NCBI GenBank assembly: GCA_963848475.1
Contig: CAWKDW010000020.1
Coordinates: 1-64,000 of the forward strand
Reading direction: 5' to 3'
Source of the DNA: Solirubrobacter sp963848475
GTDB lineage: Bacteria > Actinomycetota > Thermoleophilia > Solirubrobacterales > Solirubrobacteraceae
Length of the DNA stretch: 64,000 nucleotides
Of the stretch, positions 1-10,126 are shown in pieces. Position 1 is the stretch's first letter. The number at the start of each line of letters is the position of its first letter. The translations under genes and the position numbers were made by a program. The notes below the pieces were generated by a model. The model was not told the DNA's origin. It was given only the letters and a program-made list of their open reading frames with translations, and ran no database searches.

Positions 1-960
1 CATCGCCTCGAGCGCGACGTACGGCCAGCACTCCCACAGCGACGGCAACACGACCAGTCATGGCGCGAGATCAGCTCGCCGAGCTGTGGCGCGGGACCTG
101 ATCGAGGAAGCGGATGCGCGCGTCGCCGGCGGCCATCAGCTCGAGCTGATCGCGGATCGAGCTGCCGAGTGGCCCGCTGTCCGTGTCGCCGCCCAACAAC
201 GTCAGGCTCCAGTTCGCGTCGTCGACCGGGTAACAACCCGCAGCAGGTCCTGGACCCCCTTGCGGCGCTCGAGCCGGCCGAGGTAGAGCAACTCTCAGCG
301 GGCCACCGGCGTTCGAGCGGGGGGTCGGCGGGCACAACGTGTCGAGCAGCAGCGGATTGCGGATCGGACCGCGGGGCGCAAGCCGGTCGGCGCCGTAGTA
401 GCGCTGATAGAGCCCGAGCACGTCGCCCCGGGCCACAGCACCAGGTCGGCGTGGCGCAGGACATAGCGCTCCATGTCGCACGTCACGGCGGTGCGAAGTC
501 CGTCAAGTCCAGATGGCCGTCGAGTACGGAGCAGATCTCGGCCGTCGTGTGCACGCGCACCGCGAGCAGCGAGCGGGCCAGCCGCGGGTCGCGCGTCGCC
601 ACCGCCTGCGCGACCACGAAGCCCTCGCCGAGATAGTCCGAAACCTCGATCAGGTCGGGCCCGCGACCGTGGTAGTTCGAGCAGCGCCTCAAAGACCGAC
701 GCGCTGTAGCGGTGCAGGGCCGTGTAGAAACCCTCGCCGGTCGTCGCCTCGGGAACAAAGACGTACTCGGCGCGGGACCGCAGGCCGTCGGGATCGCCCG
801 CCGCGCGGAGCCGCTCGTAGGTCTCGCGATGGATGTCGGTGGTGAAGATCGTGACCTGCCCGAGGGGGGCGAGGATACGCGGCGTGGTGTCGACGTACTC
901 GCCGATGCCGCCGCCGCCTGGGAACGGCGCCAGGCTGCGCGAGATGAGCGCGATCTCCAT
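1..960 (-). CDS. GT4-type glycosyltransferase, frameshifted, 3' end beyond window
   Basis: The protein starts MEIALISRSLAPFPGGGGIGEY, the usual N-terminus of a GT-B fold family 4 glycosyltransferase. Later pieces lie in different frames: 'DLIEVSDYLGEGFVVAQA' (about 610-660), 'RHADLVLWP' (about 420-460), a linker before the second Rossmann domain (about 240-300), and a C-terminal segment that reads LWECWPYVALEAM at about 1-35. At least four one-base slips are needed to join them. The gene runs off the left edge. It starts 4 bp after the upstream methyltransferase stop, so the two are probably co-transcribed. The likely role is sugar transfer in surface polysaccharide or glycolipid synthesis; donor and acceptor cannot be told. 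The slips look like sequence errors because conserved motifs survive between them. Confidence 0.7.
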
Positions 961-963
961 CGG

Positions 964-1802
964 CTAGCCGATCGCCCGGCGAGCGCGGGACTTCACCGTG
1001 CGCAGCGGCCGCGTGACCTTCCAGGAGATCGAGTGCTCGACCGACGCTCGGGCGTTCCGCTCGCCCTGGGCGATCGCGTGCGCCTCGGCGAATCCGCCTC
1101 GAGTTGGCGCTCGCGCTCGCGATGCGGCCAGCTCGCCGGTTGCCTCGCGACCGCGTGTCCTCGCGCTCGACGACGAATCGCGGATCTCCGCCCATAGCGG
1201 AGCGCCGCGTAGTAGCGCTGCTGCATGGGATCCGGCGCGGCGGTCGCCGGCCGCGACGCGTCGACCACGATCAGGCCGAGGCCGCCCCACAGCTCGTGCC
1301 GGAGCCGCTCCTCGCTGAACATGTAGCCGGGCACGCAGTCGAGCTCGACATAGGCGACCCCCGGCCACGTGCGATAGCGCACGGCGTCGACGCCGCGGCG
1401 GACCTGCTCGTTGTTGACGTCGTGGATCAGGATCAGCGTGTTGCGCACGGCGTCGGAATTGAGCAGGTCCTCGATGTCGCGCTGCACGCCCTCGGCGGAG
1501 TGGTCGCCGTCCACCAGCGCGAAGTCCACGTTGCGGCCCTGTTCGGCGAACGGTGCAAGCAGTTCGGGCAGCAGCTTGTGCGAATCGCCGGTGTGCAGGG
1601 TCACGTTCGGCGGCAAGATCGAGCGATGGGGCTACAGGTCAAACGAATGGACCTCTTTGGCGTGCGCGGCGATCCGGCGCAGGCTTGCACCCTCTGCGGT
1701 GCCGATCTCGATCGCGAGCTAGGGCGCCCTGGTGAGCATGCCCTCGAAGGCCGCGCGCTCGCCCAGGGACATTTGCCAGATCGTGTCGTCAAAGATCTCC
1801 AT
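964..1802 (-). pseudogene. SAM-dependent methyltransferase with two in-frame amber codons and a frameshift
   Basis: From ATG at 1802 the frame reads MEIFDDTIWQMSLGERAAFE, then a TAG (about 1720), then LAIEIGTAEGASLRRIAAH with the glycine-rich SAM-binding loop, a second TAG (about 1667), then NVTLHTGDSHKLL and FALVDGDHSAEGVQRDI. That is the Methyltransf_24 layout with its acidic DGDH motif. Both stops are in frame with homologous-looking sequence on either side. A frameshift near 1200 moves the end into another frame, which finishes SISWKVTRPLRTVKSRARR, a tail often seen on polysaccharide-cluster methyltransferases and glycosyltransferases. The gene lies between an epimerase and a GT4 gene, which fits glycan modification. 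Each amber could be a GAG to TAG change, either a sequence error or true decay. Confidence 0.65.
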
Positions 1803-1810
1803 GCGTTCTC

Positions 1811-2815
1811 TCAGTCGGTTCTGTGGAGCGCGTCGAGGGCCAGCCCGGCGCCCGACGGTCCGACGGCGACCCGGTCTGAGATCCACTCCCAGCTGCGGCG
1901 CGCGCCGTCGACCAGTGACGTCCTGGGTGCCAGCCGGTGGCGCTCGCGAGCCGGGAGCAGTCTAGAGCGGTCGCGCTGACGTCCAGACCGCGCGCAGGGT
2001 GCTGATGGACGTGCGGGTCGCGTCCGGCCACCGCGGCGACGAGCTTGAGAACCTCGTGGAGCGGCGTCGTCGACGCCCGAACCGACGTTGAACGCGCCCG
2101 CGGTGCCGGACAGGCCGGCGGCCACGGTCGCCGCCGCGGCATCGTCGGCGTAGACGAAGTCGCGGCGGGCCTCGAGCTCGCCGAAGACAGTGATCGGCTC
2201 ATCGAGCGCGAGCGCGCGACACCAGGCGGCGATCACGCCCTGTCCGCGCCGCCCGGTCTGTCCGGGGCCGTAGACATTGGATAGCGCAGGCACGGTCACC
2301 GAGAGCCCGTGACGAGTGGCGAAGAAGCGCGCGTAGCGTTCGGTGACGTCGGAATTTACGCCGTGCATCGAGATCGGTCGAGCGGGTGTCCTCGGGCGTC
2401 GGAAAGCGATGCGGCTCGCCGTAGATCGTCCCGCCCGAGGAGGCGAGCACGATCCGGCGCGTGCTCGTGGCGCATCAGGTCGAGCACGATCAGCGCGGTG
2501 AGCACGGAGTCCAGCGTCGAGCCGGCGATGTTGCGATCGGCGTGCGTCGGCGTGGAGGCGCCGGCCATGAAGAACACGACATCTGCCGCGTCGATCTGCG
2601 CCTGCAACTCGGCGTTCGCGGCCACGACGACGCGCCGGAGCGTGATCGGCACGGCCGCCGCCACCTGCTGCTCGAGCCACGGATTGAACGAGCGACTGAG
2701 GACCGTCACACGGTGGCCGCGCCGGCGAGCCGACGGCCACATGGCCACCGAGCAGGCCGCCGCCCACCACGAGCGCGCGTACGTTTTGTCCGGCTGTTGA
2801 GGTGCTCACCTCCAC
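1811..2815 (-). CDS. NAD-dependent epimerase/dehydratase (SDR), frameshifted
   Basis: The start region reads VRALVVGGGLLGGHVA, the nucleotide-binding glycine motif of extended SDR enzymes. Following pieces in other frames are VTVLSRSFNPWLEQQ, ADVVFFMAGASTPTHAD, a SSGGTIYG serine-containing motif, SNVYGPGQTGRRGQGVI, ITVFGELEARRDFVYADD and a C-terminal WEWISDR helix. This is the fold order of UDP-glucose 4-epimerase-like enzymes (about 330 aa), with roughly five single-base slips. It is first in a minus-strand group with the methyltransferase and glycosyltransferase, and its stop is 8 bp before the methyltransferase ATG. It probably supplies a nucleotide sugar for the surface glycan. GTG at 2815 and GTG at 2809 are both possible starts. 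Confidence 0.7.
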   Translation of the reverse strand: MEVSTSTAGQNVRALVVGGGLLGGHVAVGSPARPPCDGPQSLVQSVARAAGGGGRADHAPARRRGRERRVAGADRRGRCRVLHGRRLHADARRSQHRRLDAGLRAHRADRARPDAPRARAGSCSPPRAGRSTASRIAFRRPRTPARPISMHGVNSDVTERYARFFATRHGLSVTVPALSNVYGPGQTGRRGQGVIAAWCRALALDEPITVFGELEARRDFVYADDAAAATVAAGLSGTAGAFNVGSGVDDAAPRGSQARRRGGRTRPARPSAPCARSGRQRDRSRLLPARERHRLAPRTSLVDGARRSWEWISDRVAVGPSGAGLALDALHRTD

Positions 2816-3043
2816 CTCAGCCTACTGGCACGCGAACGAGGTGATGCTCGGGAGTCACCTCGGATGCGTCCTATGTCGGTCACGACGATCAGGCTGCAAT
2901 CGACGCAGAACTGCTCATTATCTGCCTGCACGATGTAGCGTACGCGATCGCGCTTTGCCCTCCTCGTCGGTCGAAATTCGCCATCCGTTCATTCCTCGAC
3001 CGTCGAAGAGGTCGAAACGTCGCGGCATGGTGGCCCCGACGAC

Positions 3044-3900
3044 ATGAGCGACGCCAACCTCATCCGGCCCAAGTCCGACTCGGGGCCGAGCGCTGGCTCG
3101 ACGAGGACCACCCCGAATGGCTGCGACGGTTGCGGGCGGCAGAAACGAGCCTCCTGCCCTGGCTCGATTCCGTCAAGACGCTTGAGGGCGCGACGGTGCT
3201 GGAGTACGGCTCGGGTGAGGGCGCCGTAAGCGCCGCGTTCGCGCCGCTGGTCGAGCGGCATATCGGCTACGACATCGATCCAGGCTCGATCGAGTTCGCC
3301 CGCGCAAAGCTTGCGCGTCGCGGGATCACGAACTCTGAACTGCACGCGGTTCCGGCTGACCGCATCCTCGAGGCCGTCGCGCGGCACCAAGGTGAAATCG
3401 ACGTGCTCGCGCTGTACGCGGTCCTAGAGCACATGACGCTCCAGGAGCGTCTTGCGTTGCTCGACCTCGCCCCGTCGCTCTTGCGTCCGGGTGGTGTCAT
3501 CGCGGTTATGAATTGCCCAACCGTTTGGTGACGGGCGATCATCACACGAGCCAGCTGCCGTTCTTCAGCCAGCTTCCGGACGAGCTTGCCCTGCGCTACT
3601 GGGATCGCTCGGGCGCCCCGATTTCGTCGAGGCGATGCGCTGGGCGACGAAGTCCGGACCCGAGGTCGCTCTGGAAACGTTGACTCGTTGGGGACGTGGG
3701 CGAGTTTCCACGAGTTCGAGCTTGTGTTCGGGGATCTGTCACGGCACATCGTGGCTGGCGGATACGACCCGATTCTGTTGCCCCAGCGGCCCATGCCTCC
3801 AAGGAACTGGCCCTCCACGGGAGCTCGAACGTGTGCGGCGGGATCTCGCTCCGTGTTCTCGCGCTATTGGATCGACCTCGTGATCAGTCCTCCGCCGTGA
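3044..3900 (+). pseudogene. class I SAM methyltransferase, multiple frameshifts
   Basis: After ATG at 3044 the frame slips to read WLDEDHPEWLRRL and RAAETSLLPWLDSV, followed by the SAM-binding motif ATVLEYGSGEGAVSAAF (about 3195-3240), the acidic loop GYDIDPGSIEFARAKL and LLRPGGVIAVMNCP, a typical motif of post-Rossmann strand order. Another slip at about 3515 precedes NRLVTGDHHTSQLPFFSQLP and DELALRYWDRS. The end reads FHEFELVFGDLSRHIV and RYWIDLVISPPP before TGA at 3898-3900. The substrate is unknown; a nearby broken glycan cluster makes sugar or lipid methylation possible. The 228 bp upstream (2816-3043) holds nothing I recognise and probably contains the divergent promoters. Confidence 0.55.
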
Positions 3901-4435
3901 ATCCACGAGACGTCGCAGTGATCTGGCCGTGGACGATGGAGTCGTCCGCCGGCCCAGGCGGTAGGTGGACGCGCTGGGACGCGTTGGAGTTGCTCGCGGA
4001 CCATCCATTCTTGTGCGCCTGCCGTGCCCAAGCGCTCGGATCGTCCTCGGCACGGCGATCCCGGACGATCCGATCATCACGGTGCGGGCTCAGGGGCGCG
4101 AGCGGCAGCTGAAGATCTCCGGCTCAACTGATGGGGATCGGACCGTGGAGATCGCGCTCGACTCGCCGGAGACCGAGGTGGAGCTGAGCTTCGACCGCTC
4201 GGGCTACCTGACCTTCCTCGGCTATGAAGCTCCGGCGCGACGCGATCTCGGTTGACTGGCCATCCGTCCCGTCGCACGACGCGATCGCCGAAGACCGCGC
4301 GCCCGGAGGCGCTCTGGCAGCGCGGCGCCGAACTGACCGAGGAGCAGCGACTTCCGCGATCCTGGACGCCGTGACCGGCGGCTTCCACCCCGGCGACCGG
4401 ATAGTCATCGGTGGCCGGACCGGTGGCGGTTAGCG
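3897..4435 (+). CDS. hypothetical beta-rich protein, frameshifted
   Basis: A GTG at 3897 overlaps the stop of the methyltransferase (GTGA) and opens VNPRDVAVIWPWTMESS. After one or two slips a beta-strand-rich stretch follows: ARIVLGTAIPDDPIITV, RQLKISGSTDGDRTVEIALD and SYLTFLGYEA-like sequence near 4220. A last piece in a third frame, GGFHPGDRIVIGGRTGGG, ends at 4433-4435 and may or may not belong. No family is recognised and no catalytic motif is visible. The overlap suggests co-expression with the methyltransferase. The reading frame is uncertain, so the boundaries are provisional. Confidence 0.3.
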
Positions 4436-5231
4436 CGCGAGGCGTAGTAGGCGTAGCTGTGAGACCACGGACTGGCCCATGGCCGGCGTGATCACCGCGC
4501 GCAAGGTCGCGACCTTGCGGCGGTCCAGGTTTCGTACCCGCGATGCTGCGACGGTGGCCTTGACGGACTTGGTGGCGCCGTTGGCGACCGAGCCCATGTT
4601 CAGGCGAGCGACACGGAGCTGGGAAGACTTGAGCGTGACCGTGCCGTCGTAGCCCTGATCGGCAATGCAGGTCGCGGTCAACGTCAGACGCTTGCCCTTG
4701 AGCTTGGCCCAGCGCAGCGTGACGGCAGCCGGCGGCCTGGCTGCTTCCTGCGGCGAGCGAGCAGTTGCAGTCACGGGAACGGGAACGAGTTCGACGTATG
4801 CCTTCCCATTCCACGCCATCGTGTCGTCGCGGGCGGCGACGTAGAACGACATGGTCGCGGGGAGCGCGAGACTGGCGGGGACGTTGAAGCTGGAGGCGCG
4901 CCGGATCGACGGCCACCGCTCGCTGGTGTCGAACTGCACCTTCAAGCCATCGACGACAACGCCGGCCTCCGGCGCGTTGGGCACGAGCGGATCGTCTCTC
5001 GAGCGCGACTGCGAGCTGGGCGGGAATAGGACGGCGTTGCCTCCGCAGAGCCTCCAGATCGGCTCGACATGCAGCTTGTAATTGCAGAGCCCCTCCGATG
5101 TCGCCGCGATACTGCCGTGCGGCGACGAGACCGTCGGAACCGGATACGTGGCCGCGAGCGCGGGAGGGGCGGCGATGAGCCCACCACCTGCCAGAGCAGC
5201 AGCGAGGACGACGCGGGAGACACGGGCGCAT
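4430..5231 (-). CDS. secreted hypothetical protein with signal peptide, one N-terminal frameshift
   Basis: ATG at 5231 follows a strong GGAGG ribosome site 5-6 bases upstream. Just after the ATG one extra C in a CCC run throws the frame; removing it gives MRRVSRVVLAAALAGGGLIA followed by PPALAATYP, a clean Sec signal peptide. The mature part (about 240 aa) is Ser/Val/Thr-rich with two cysteines in 'LCNYK' and 'LCGGN' and a C-terminal beta repeat, VATLRAVITPAMGQSVV. No enzyme motif is seen. The homopolymer slip is good evidence that frame breaks in this part of the window are sequencing errors. It is convergent with, and just overlaps, the hypothetical gene ending at 4435. Confidence 0.6.
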
Positions 5232-5298
5232 CGTAGCCTCCGGACTCTCCACCGGCGACGAACTACTGTGTAGATTCGTGATCGCCGGGTCGTCGCCG

Positions 5299-7602
5299 CT
5301 ACCGCGGGTGCATGGCGTCCATGCCCGCACGCAGCGCGGCACGGTCCAGCCGTCCTGGGAGGATGGGGTCGGCGCGGTAGCTGAATACGTCGGAGCCGAG
5401 ATTCAGTTCGAAGATCGGCGCTCCTGTCTCGGTCTGCTCGGAGATCGCCGAACGCCCACCCCATGAGACCACCCAGTGGCCACCCGGCAACAGCCGCGCC
5501 GAGCCGCAGCACCCCGAAAAGGTGACGGCGGGGTTCTCGATCTCGTTCACGAGCGTCGCAGTTCGCGCGACGAGGTCGAGTTGGAAGCGGAGCGCGCGCG
5601 GCGCTCGTCCCCGAAGGCTGCCGTTGTCGAAGAGCGTCAGTGTGTTGCCCACGAGTCGCGCGTCGTGCTGGCCACCGAAACTCACGCTGCCATAGCGGAG
5701 TCGCCCGTGAGTTGGAGACTCTCAGGCGTAGTGATGCCACCGAGCTTCCACTGAACGGCGCCAGATGCTCGGTTGATGCCGAAGACCGCGTCCGTGTGCC
5801 GCAGTGAGACCACCAGCGGGTTGTCGACCGCGTCCACGGAGTTGAGGTGCACGATGTCGTAGGCCGAGCGACCGTCCGGCAGTCGGCTGGGATTCGGGAT
5901 CAGATTGTCCGCGTACCAGTGTCCGGTCTCGGCGAGGGCGATGTGGTCCTTTGAGTTCCAAGACCAGACCAACTGACCTGAAGGGTCCACTTCCTGGATC
6001 TCGCCGTCGATGACGGTGGCGGAAGCTGGGCCGCCCCAGGGGCTGAGATCGACTCCGTCGCGCGGCCGATATGAGACCAGCAGCGCGTTGCCATTCGACA
6101 ACATCTGCAGATCGTGGGAGTCCGTGGGCGTTCCCACGGTGGTGAGCTCCCGAACCAGCGATCCGTCGAGACGACGCTCTTCGTACGCCGCGTCGGGATT
6201 GGTGGCGAACCCGCCTCCGTACCATCGGGCCCAGCGAGGTTCCCGTTCGGTAGGAGTTGGCGTCGAGGGGCGAGACGGACGCGCGCATCCACCACACGGG
6301 AACGCCCGCCGTATCGAAGATCGCCGCGTAGGGCAGGCGGAGCCCGGCGAGCGTGCCCGACGGCGTCGTCACGTACCATCCGCCTGCGGTTGGCCCGAAA
6401 GCTTCGAACTCCACCCTACGAAGTCCGACGGCAGGCATCGCGCATGATGGGATGTCGTCGTCCCGGCGGCGGTCACCGTGAACGCGAACGACTGTCCCTC
6501 GCTCACGCGGAGCGAGGTCGCGAAGGTACCGCTGGCGGCGGGAGCGCCATCGACCGAGACCGTGATGCCGGCGGGTGCCGCCACGTGGACGACAACGGCC
6601 GAATTCGGCTCGCAGCGGACGACGTAGTCGCTGACGCCTCGGTCGAAGCCGGGATACATCGCGGCGGGCGTGGTTGTGACGTCCAGTGTCGTGAGCGCCG
6701 GTGGAGCGGGCGCGACCGGCGGGGCTTCCGTGGCCGGCTCAGTCCAAGCGGTCGGCCGCCCGCGGAAGCACCCCACGACGTACGGGAAGTCGCTCGTCAG
6801 GTGGTAGTGTATTTGCGAACGGCGCGCCCACGGAAGCGGATCACGTGGGTGTGTCCATGCAGGCGTCGAGATCGCGGCTACGCAGGGTTCTGCCGTCCTT
6901 GCCGCGCGAGCCGTAGATCGGGAACCCGTCACGTGCCCATCCGATCCGCGGAGAATGCCGACGGTGTGCGCGAGAGTCCAGGCATCTGAGGCCTGCTCGG
7001 TAGGCATAGCGTCCCTGCCCGTCGGTCCGCCCGCCGACGCGTCCTGGACGTCGCGAGCGACGGCGTCCCGGCCTTGGTCCGTCAGAGCGGGAAGGATCGG
7101 GATGCCGTTGCGTGCAATGCCGATCGGCTGCTCGGTGTCGATGCAGGACGCGAGATCGCCGGGCGCGGCGGCGGAGATCCTGCCCATGAATTGGTGCGCC
7201 GCAATCGCCTTGGCGCCGGCGGCGAAGCGCCGGGCATCGTCACGCGCAGCCGGAGGGAACTGCCCGGTGCGGGTTCAACCGGGAGTCCGTTGCCCCGAAA
7301 CTCCGCATACTTGCCGTTGACCATCGACTTAAGCGGCACCGGGCCACTTCACCGATCCATTGATCACAGGCTTTCGCGTCGGATCGAACGTTCCGTGATT
7401 TGACCCACTCGCGCTTCGGCGCCGCCGTGCCGGCGATCAACGGCAAGCACGAGAAGATGCGCCCGCGCGCTGGCTCGCCGCCTGACCGTCCGTCACCGAG
7501 CGGAAGCGTCCGAGTCGCTCCCTCCGAAACGGCCGGCAGCACGGCCAGCGCGACCGACACGATTGTCGCGAGCTTGACCACCCGCAATGAGAGACGGTTC
7601 AC
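5299..7602 (-). CDS. YHYH-domain / arylsulfotransferase-like secreted fusion protein, frameshifted
   Basis: GTG at 7602 begins a signal peptide (VKLATIVSVALAVLPAVSEG). The first half carries YHYH-family pieces: KYAEFRGNGLPVEP, HQFMGRISAAAPGDLAS, IGIARNGIPILPALTDQGRDAV and finally HYHLTSDFPYVVGCFRG (about 6770-6830). The same uninterrupted frame continues into a cadherin-like SDYVVRCEPNSAVVV domain (about 6600-6650) and then, after slips, into an arylsulfotransferase (ASST-like) beta-propeller: YAAIFDTAGVPVWWMRA, DSHDLQMLSNGNALLVSYR, IQEVDPSGQLVWSW, NPSRLPDGRSAYDIVHLNSV and CCGSARLLPGGHWVVSWGG. About 765 codons. The role is probably extracellular; sulfate transfer is only a family-level expectation. 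The junction between the two domains contains no frameshift, so fusion is likely but the whole-gene frame needs confirmation. Confidence 0.6.
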
Positions 7603-7714
7603 GATAGTCAAAATGGAAGGACCCGGGGCGCGAGGATTCGACGTAGAACCATAGGGGGCGGGACGCGACGTCCGTCGATTGCCACAATGCACCGCGATCG
7701 AGCGCCGGACGACC

Positions 7715-8666
7715 GTGGATGCGCGCGAGTACCTCTATGTCGCGTACGCAGCGCTCACGGTCTGCACGCTGATCGTCTTCACCGGCGCCGCGGTGCGGCT
7801 GACCGGCTCTGGGCTCGGCTGCCCGGACTGGCCGCGCTGTGACGGTTCGTCGCTCACCCCGGAGCTGAAGGTCCACGGGATCATCGAGTTCTCCAACCGC
7901 GTGATGACGAGCGTGGTCGCGATCCCGTGTCTGGCCGCGGCGATCCTGGCGTGGTGGCGGCGGCCGTTCCGGCGCGATCTCGCGCGTGATCGCGCTGCTG
8001 CTGCCGCTGGGCGTGCTCGGGCAGGCCGTGATGGGCGGGCTGACCGTGATCTACGGGCTCGCGCCGGGCTGGGTGATCGCGCACTTCCTGCTCTCGATGG
8101 CGCTGTTGATCGCCTGCGTCGCACTCGTGTGGCGCGCGACGTATGAGCCTGGGGAGCGGCCGCGTTCGACCGACCGGCTCTCCACCTGGTGCCGTGCGGG
8201 CGCTGCTGCCGATCGGCGGACTCACGCTGGCGCTGGGGACGATCGCGACCGCCGCCGGGCCCGCACGCCGGCGGCGAGGGGACCGGGGACGTGGTGCTGC
8301 GGCTGACCTGGCGCGGCGCCGACACGCTCGACTGGGCGATCCATCAGCACGGCGCGCTCGCGACCTTCCTCGGCCTCGCGTCGGTCGGCGTCTGGTTCCT
8401 CGTGCGCGCGCGCAAGGCGAACGCAAGAGACGCAGAACGCGATGACCGCGGTCTGCGTGCTGCTGGCTTGCCAGGGCTTCGTCGGCATGACCCAGTACGC
8501 GCTCGAGCTGCCGGCCGAGATCGTGTGGTTCCACGTCGTGCTCAGCGCGCTGACCTGGATCGCGCTGCTGTTCGCCACCGCCGCCGCGGGCCGGCTCGGG
8601 CCGGCCGGGCCGGGCGCTCCGTCGCCGGTGGAGCCCGCGGCGCGCGAGCTCGCGCCCAGCCGATGA
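7715..8666 (+). CDS. ctaA: heme A synthase (CtaA/COX15), frameshifted
   Basis: This integral membrane enzyme oxidises the heme O methyl group to give heme A for aa3-type cytochrome oxidase. The N-terminus reads YVAYAALTVCTLIVFTGAAV, then RLTGSGLGCPDWPRCDG, the conserved first-helix and Cys-containing loop of CtaA, and HGIIEFSNRVMTSVVA with a heme-ligand histidine. Later helices carry GWVIAHFLLSMALL, DWAIHQHGALATFLGLAS and EIVWFHVVLSALTW, giving the expected four histidine sites. About three single-base slips (near 7975, 8185 and 8440) break the frame. GTG at 7715 is chosen; TTG at 7679 is an alternative. The stop overlaps the epimerase start (ATGA). Confidence 0.8.
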
Positions 8667-9573
8667 AGGCGGCTGGTAACCGGGGGTGCGGGCTTCATCG
8701 GCTCGCACCTCGACCGACGCGCTGCTCGCGCGTGGGCACGAGGTGATGGTCCTCGATCGCCTGCGCTCGTCGAAGTTCAACCTCAGCGGGGCGATCGATC
8801 GCGGAGCGAGCCTGTTGCGGGCCGACGTGACGGACACGGCCGCGATGCGCGACGCGCTGGCGGAGTGGGAGCCGGAGGTCGTCTACCACCTGGCGGCGCA
8901 GATCGACGTGCGCTGGTCGGTGCAGGATCCCTCGACCGACGCGCACCAGAATGTCGGTGGCACCGCGGCGGCGCTCGAGGCAGCGAGACACGCCGGCGTA
9001 AGGAGATTCGTGCTGGCTTCGACGGCGGGTGTCTACGGTGATCCCGACCGCTTGCCGGTGGACGAGGAGACGCCGCTCGCGCCGCTCTCGCCGTATGGCG
9101 CGGGCAAGGCCGCGGCTGAGTCCTATCTCGCGCTCTTCAGCCGCCTGCACGGGCTCTCGACGCTGTCGCTGCGGATGTCGAACGTGTACGGGCCGCGCCA
9201 GAACCCGCATGGTGAGGCGGGCGTGATCGCGATCTTCTGCGCCGCCGCGGCCGAAAAGCGCCCCGTCACCGTCTTCGGGGACGGGACGCAGACGCGCGAC
9301 TTCGTCTATGTCGAGGACGTCGCCGAGGCGTTCGCGACCGCGGGCGAATCGTCCGAGCAGGGCGCGATCAACATCTCAACCGGGGTCGAGACGAGCCTGC
9401 TCGAGCTGGCCGCGGCGCTCGGGCTGCAAACGCACACGGAGCCCGGGCGCCTGGGCGAGATCAGCCGCTCGAGCCTCGATCCCGCCGCCGCGAACACGCG
9501 CCTGGGCTGGAGCGCCCGAACGCCGCTGGCCGAGGGCCTGCGGCGCACGCTGGACGCGGTTACGCGGGTGTGA
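8663..9573 (+). CDS. NAD-dependent epimerase (UDP-glucose 4-epimerase-like)
   Basis: ATG at 8663 overlaps the ctaA stop. The first codons contain two one-base slips; corrected they read MKALVTGGAGFIGSHL, the TGxxGxxG NAD motif. From about 8700 the frame is clean: GHEVMVLDRL, ADVTDTAAMRDALAEW, VVYHLAAQIDVRWSV, the STAGVYG serine motif, the catalytic YGAGK (Tyr-x3-Lys), SNVYGPRQNPHGEAG and VTVFGDGTQTRDFVYVEDVA. Its length (about 303 aa) and substrate loop match GalE/UDP-N-acetylglucosamine epimerase-like extended SDRs. It likely interconverts a nucleotide sugar for cell-envelope glycans. Its 3' end overlaps the convergent carbonic anhydrase by 14 bp. Confidence 0.85.
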
Positions 9574-10057
9574 CCTCGCGCAGCTTGCCGGTGTGGACGT
9601 CGTAGACGAAGCCGCGGACCGAGTCCTTGTGCGGGATGAAGGGACTCGCCCGGATGCGGCCGATCGAGCTGCGGACGTCGGCGTCGAGGTCGGTGAAGGA
9701 CTCGGGCGACCAGGGCGGCTTGATGCCGGTGTCGCCCTGGATGTCACCGCGGAAGGAGTCGTCGGTGAAGGTCAGCATGCCGCAGTCGGTGTGGTGGATC
9801 AGCACGATCTCCTTGGTGCCGAGCAGGCGCTGGGAGATCGCGAGCGAGCGGATCTCGTCGTCGGTGACGACGCCGCCGGCGTTGCGGATCACGTGGGCGT
9901 CGCCGAGGTGCAGCCCGAGCAGGCCGTGGACGTCGAGGCGCGCGTCCATGCAGGCCACGATCGCGATGTGCTTGGCCGGGGGCAGCGGGATGTCGCCCTG
10001 GTCGAAGCTCTCGGCGTAGGCCGCGTTGTTGCGCAGGAGATCGTCGGTAACGCTCAT
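9560..10057 (-). CDS. beta-class carbonic anhydrase
   Basis: This cytoplasmic zinc enzyme interconverts CO2 and bicarbonate. The 165-residue protein has the class D-like short beta-CA layout: zinc Cys and the Asp-Arg dyad in AIVACMDARLDVHGLLGL, then VIRNAGGVVTDDEIRSLAIS, and the second zinc motif VLIHHTDCGMLTF (His and Cys). ATG at 10057 is preferred over the TTG at 10066, because MSVTDDLLRNNAAYA is the common start in the family. It is transcribed divergently from the cupin gene. The frame is intact. Confidence 0.9.
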   Translation of the reverse strand: MSVTDDLLRNNAAYAESFDQGDIPLPPAKHIAIVACMDARLDVHGLLGLHLGDAHVIRNAGGVVTDDEIRSLAISQRLLGTKEIVLIHHTDCGMLTFTDDSFRGDIQGDTGIKPPWSPESFTDLDADVRSSIGRIRASPFIPHKDSVRGFVYDVHTGKLREVTPA

Positions 10058-10126
10058 GCGCTTCAAAATACCTGAATGACAGTCGGGTTACCCGCAGTCG
10101 CTCGCGGGCCTAAACTCCGCGGGCAG

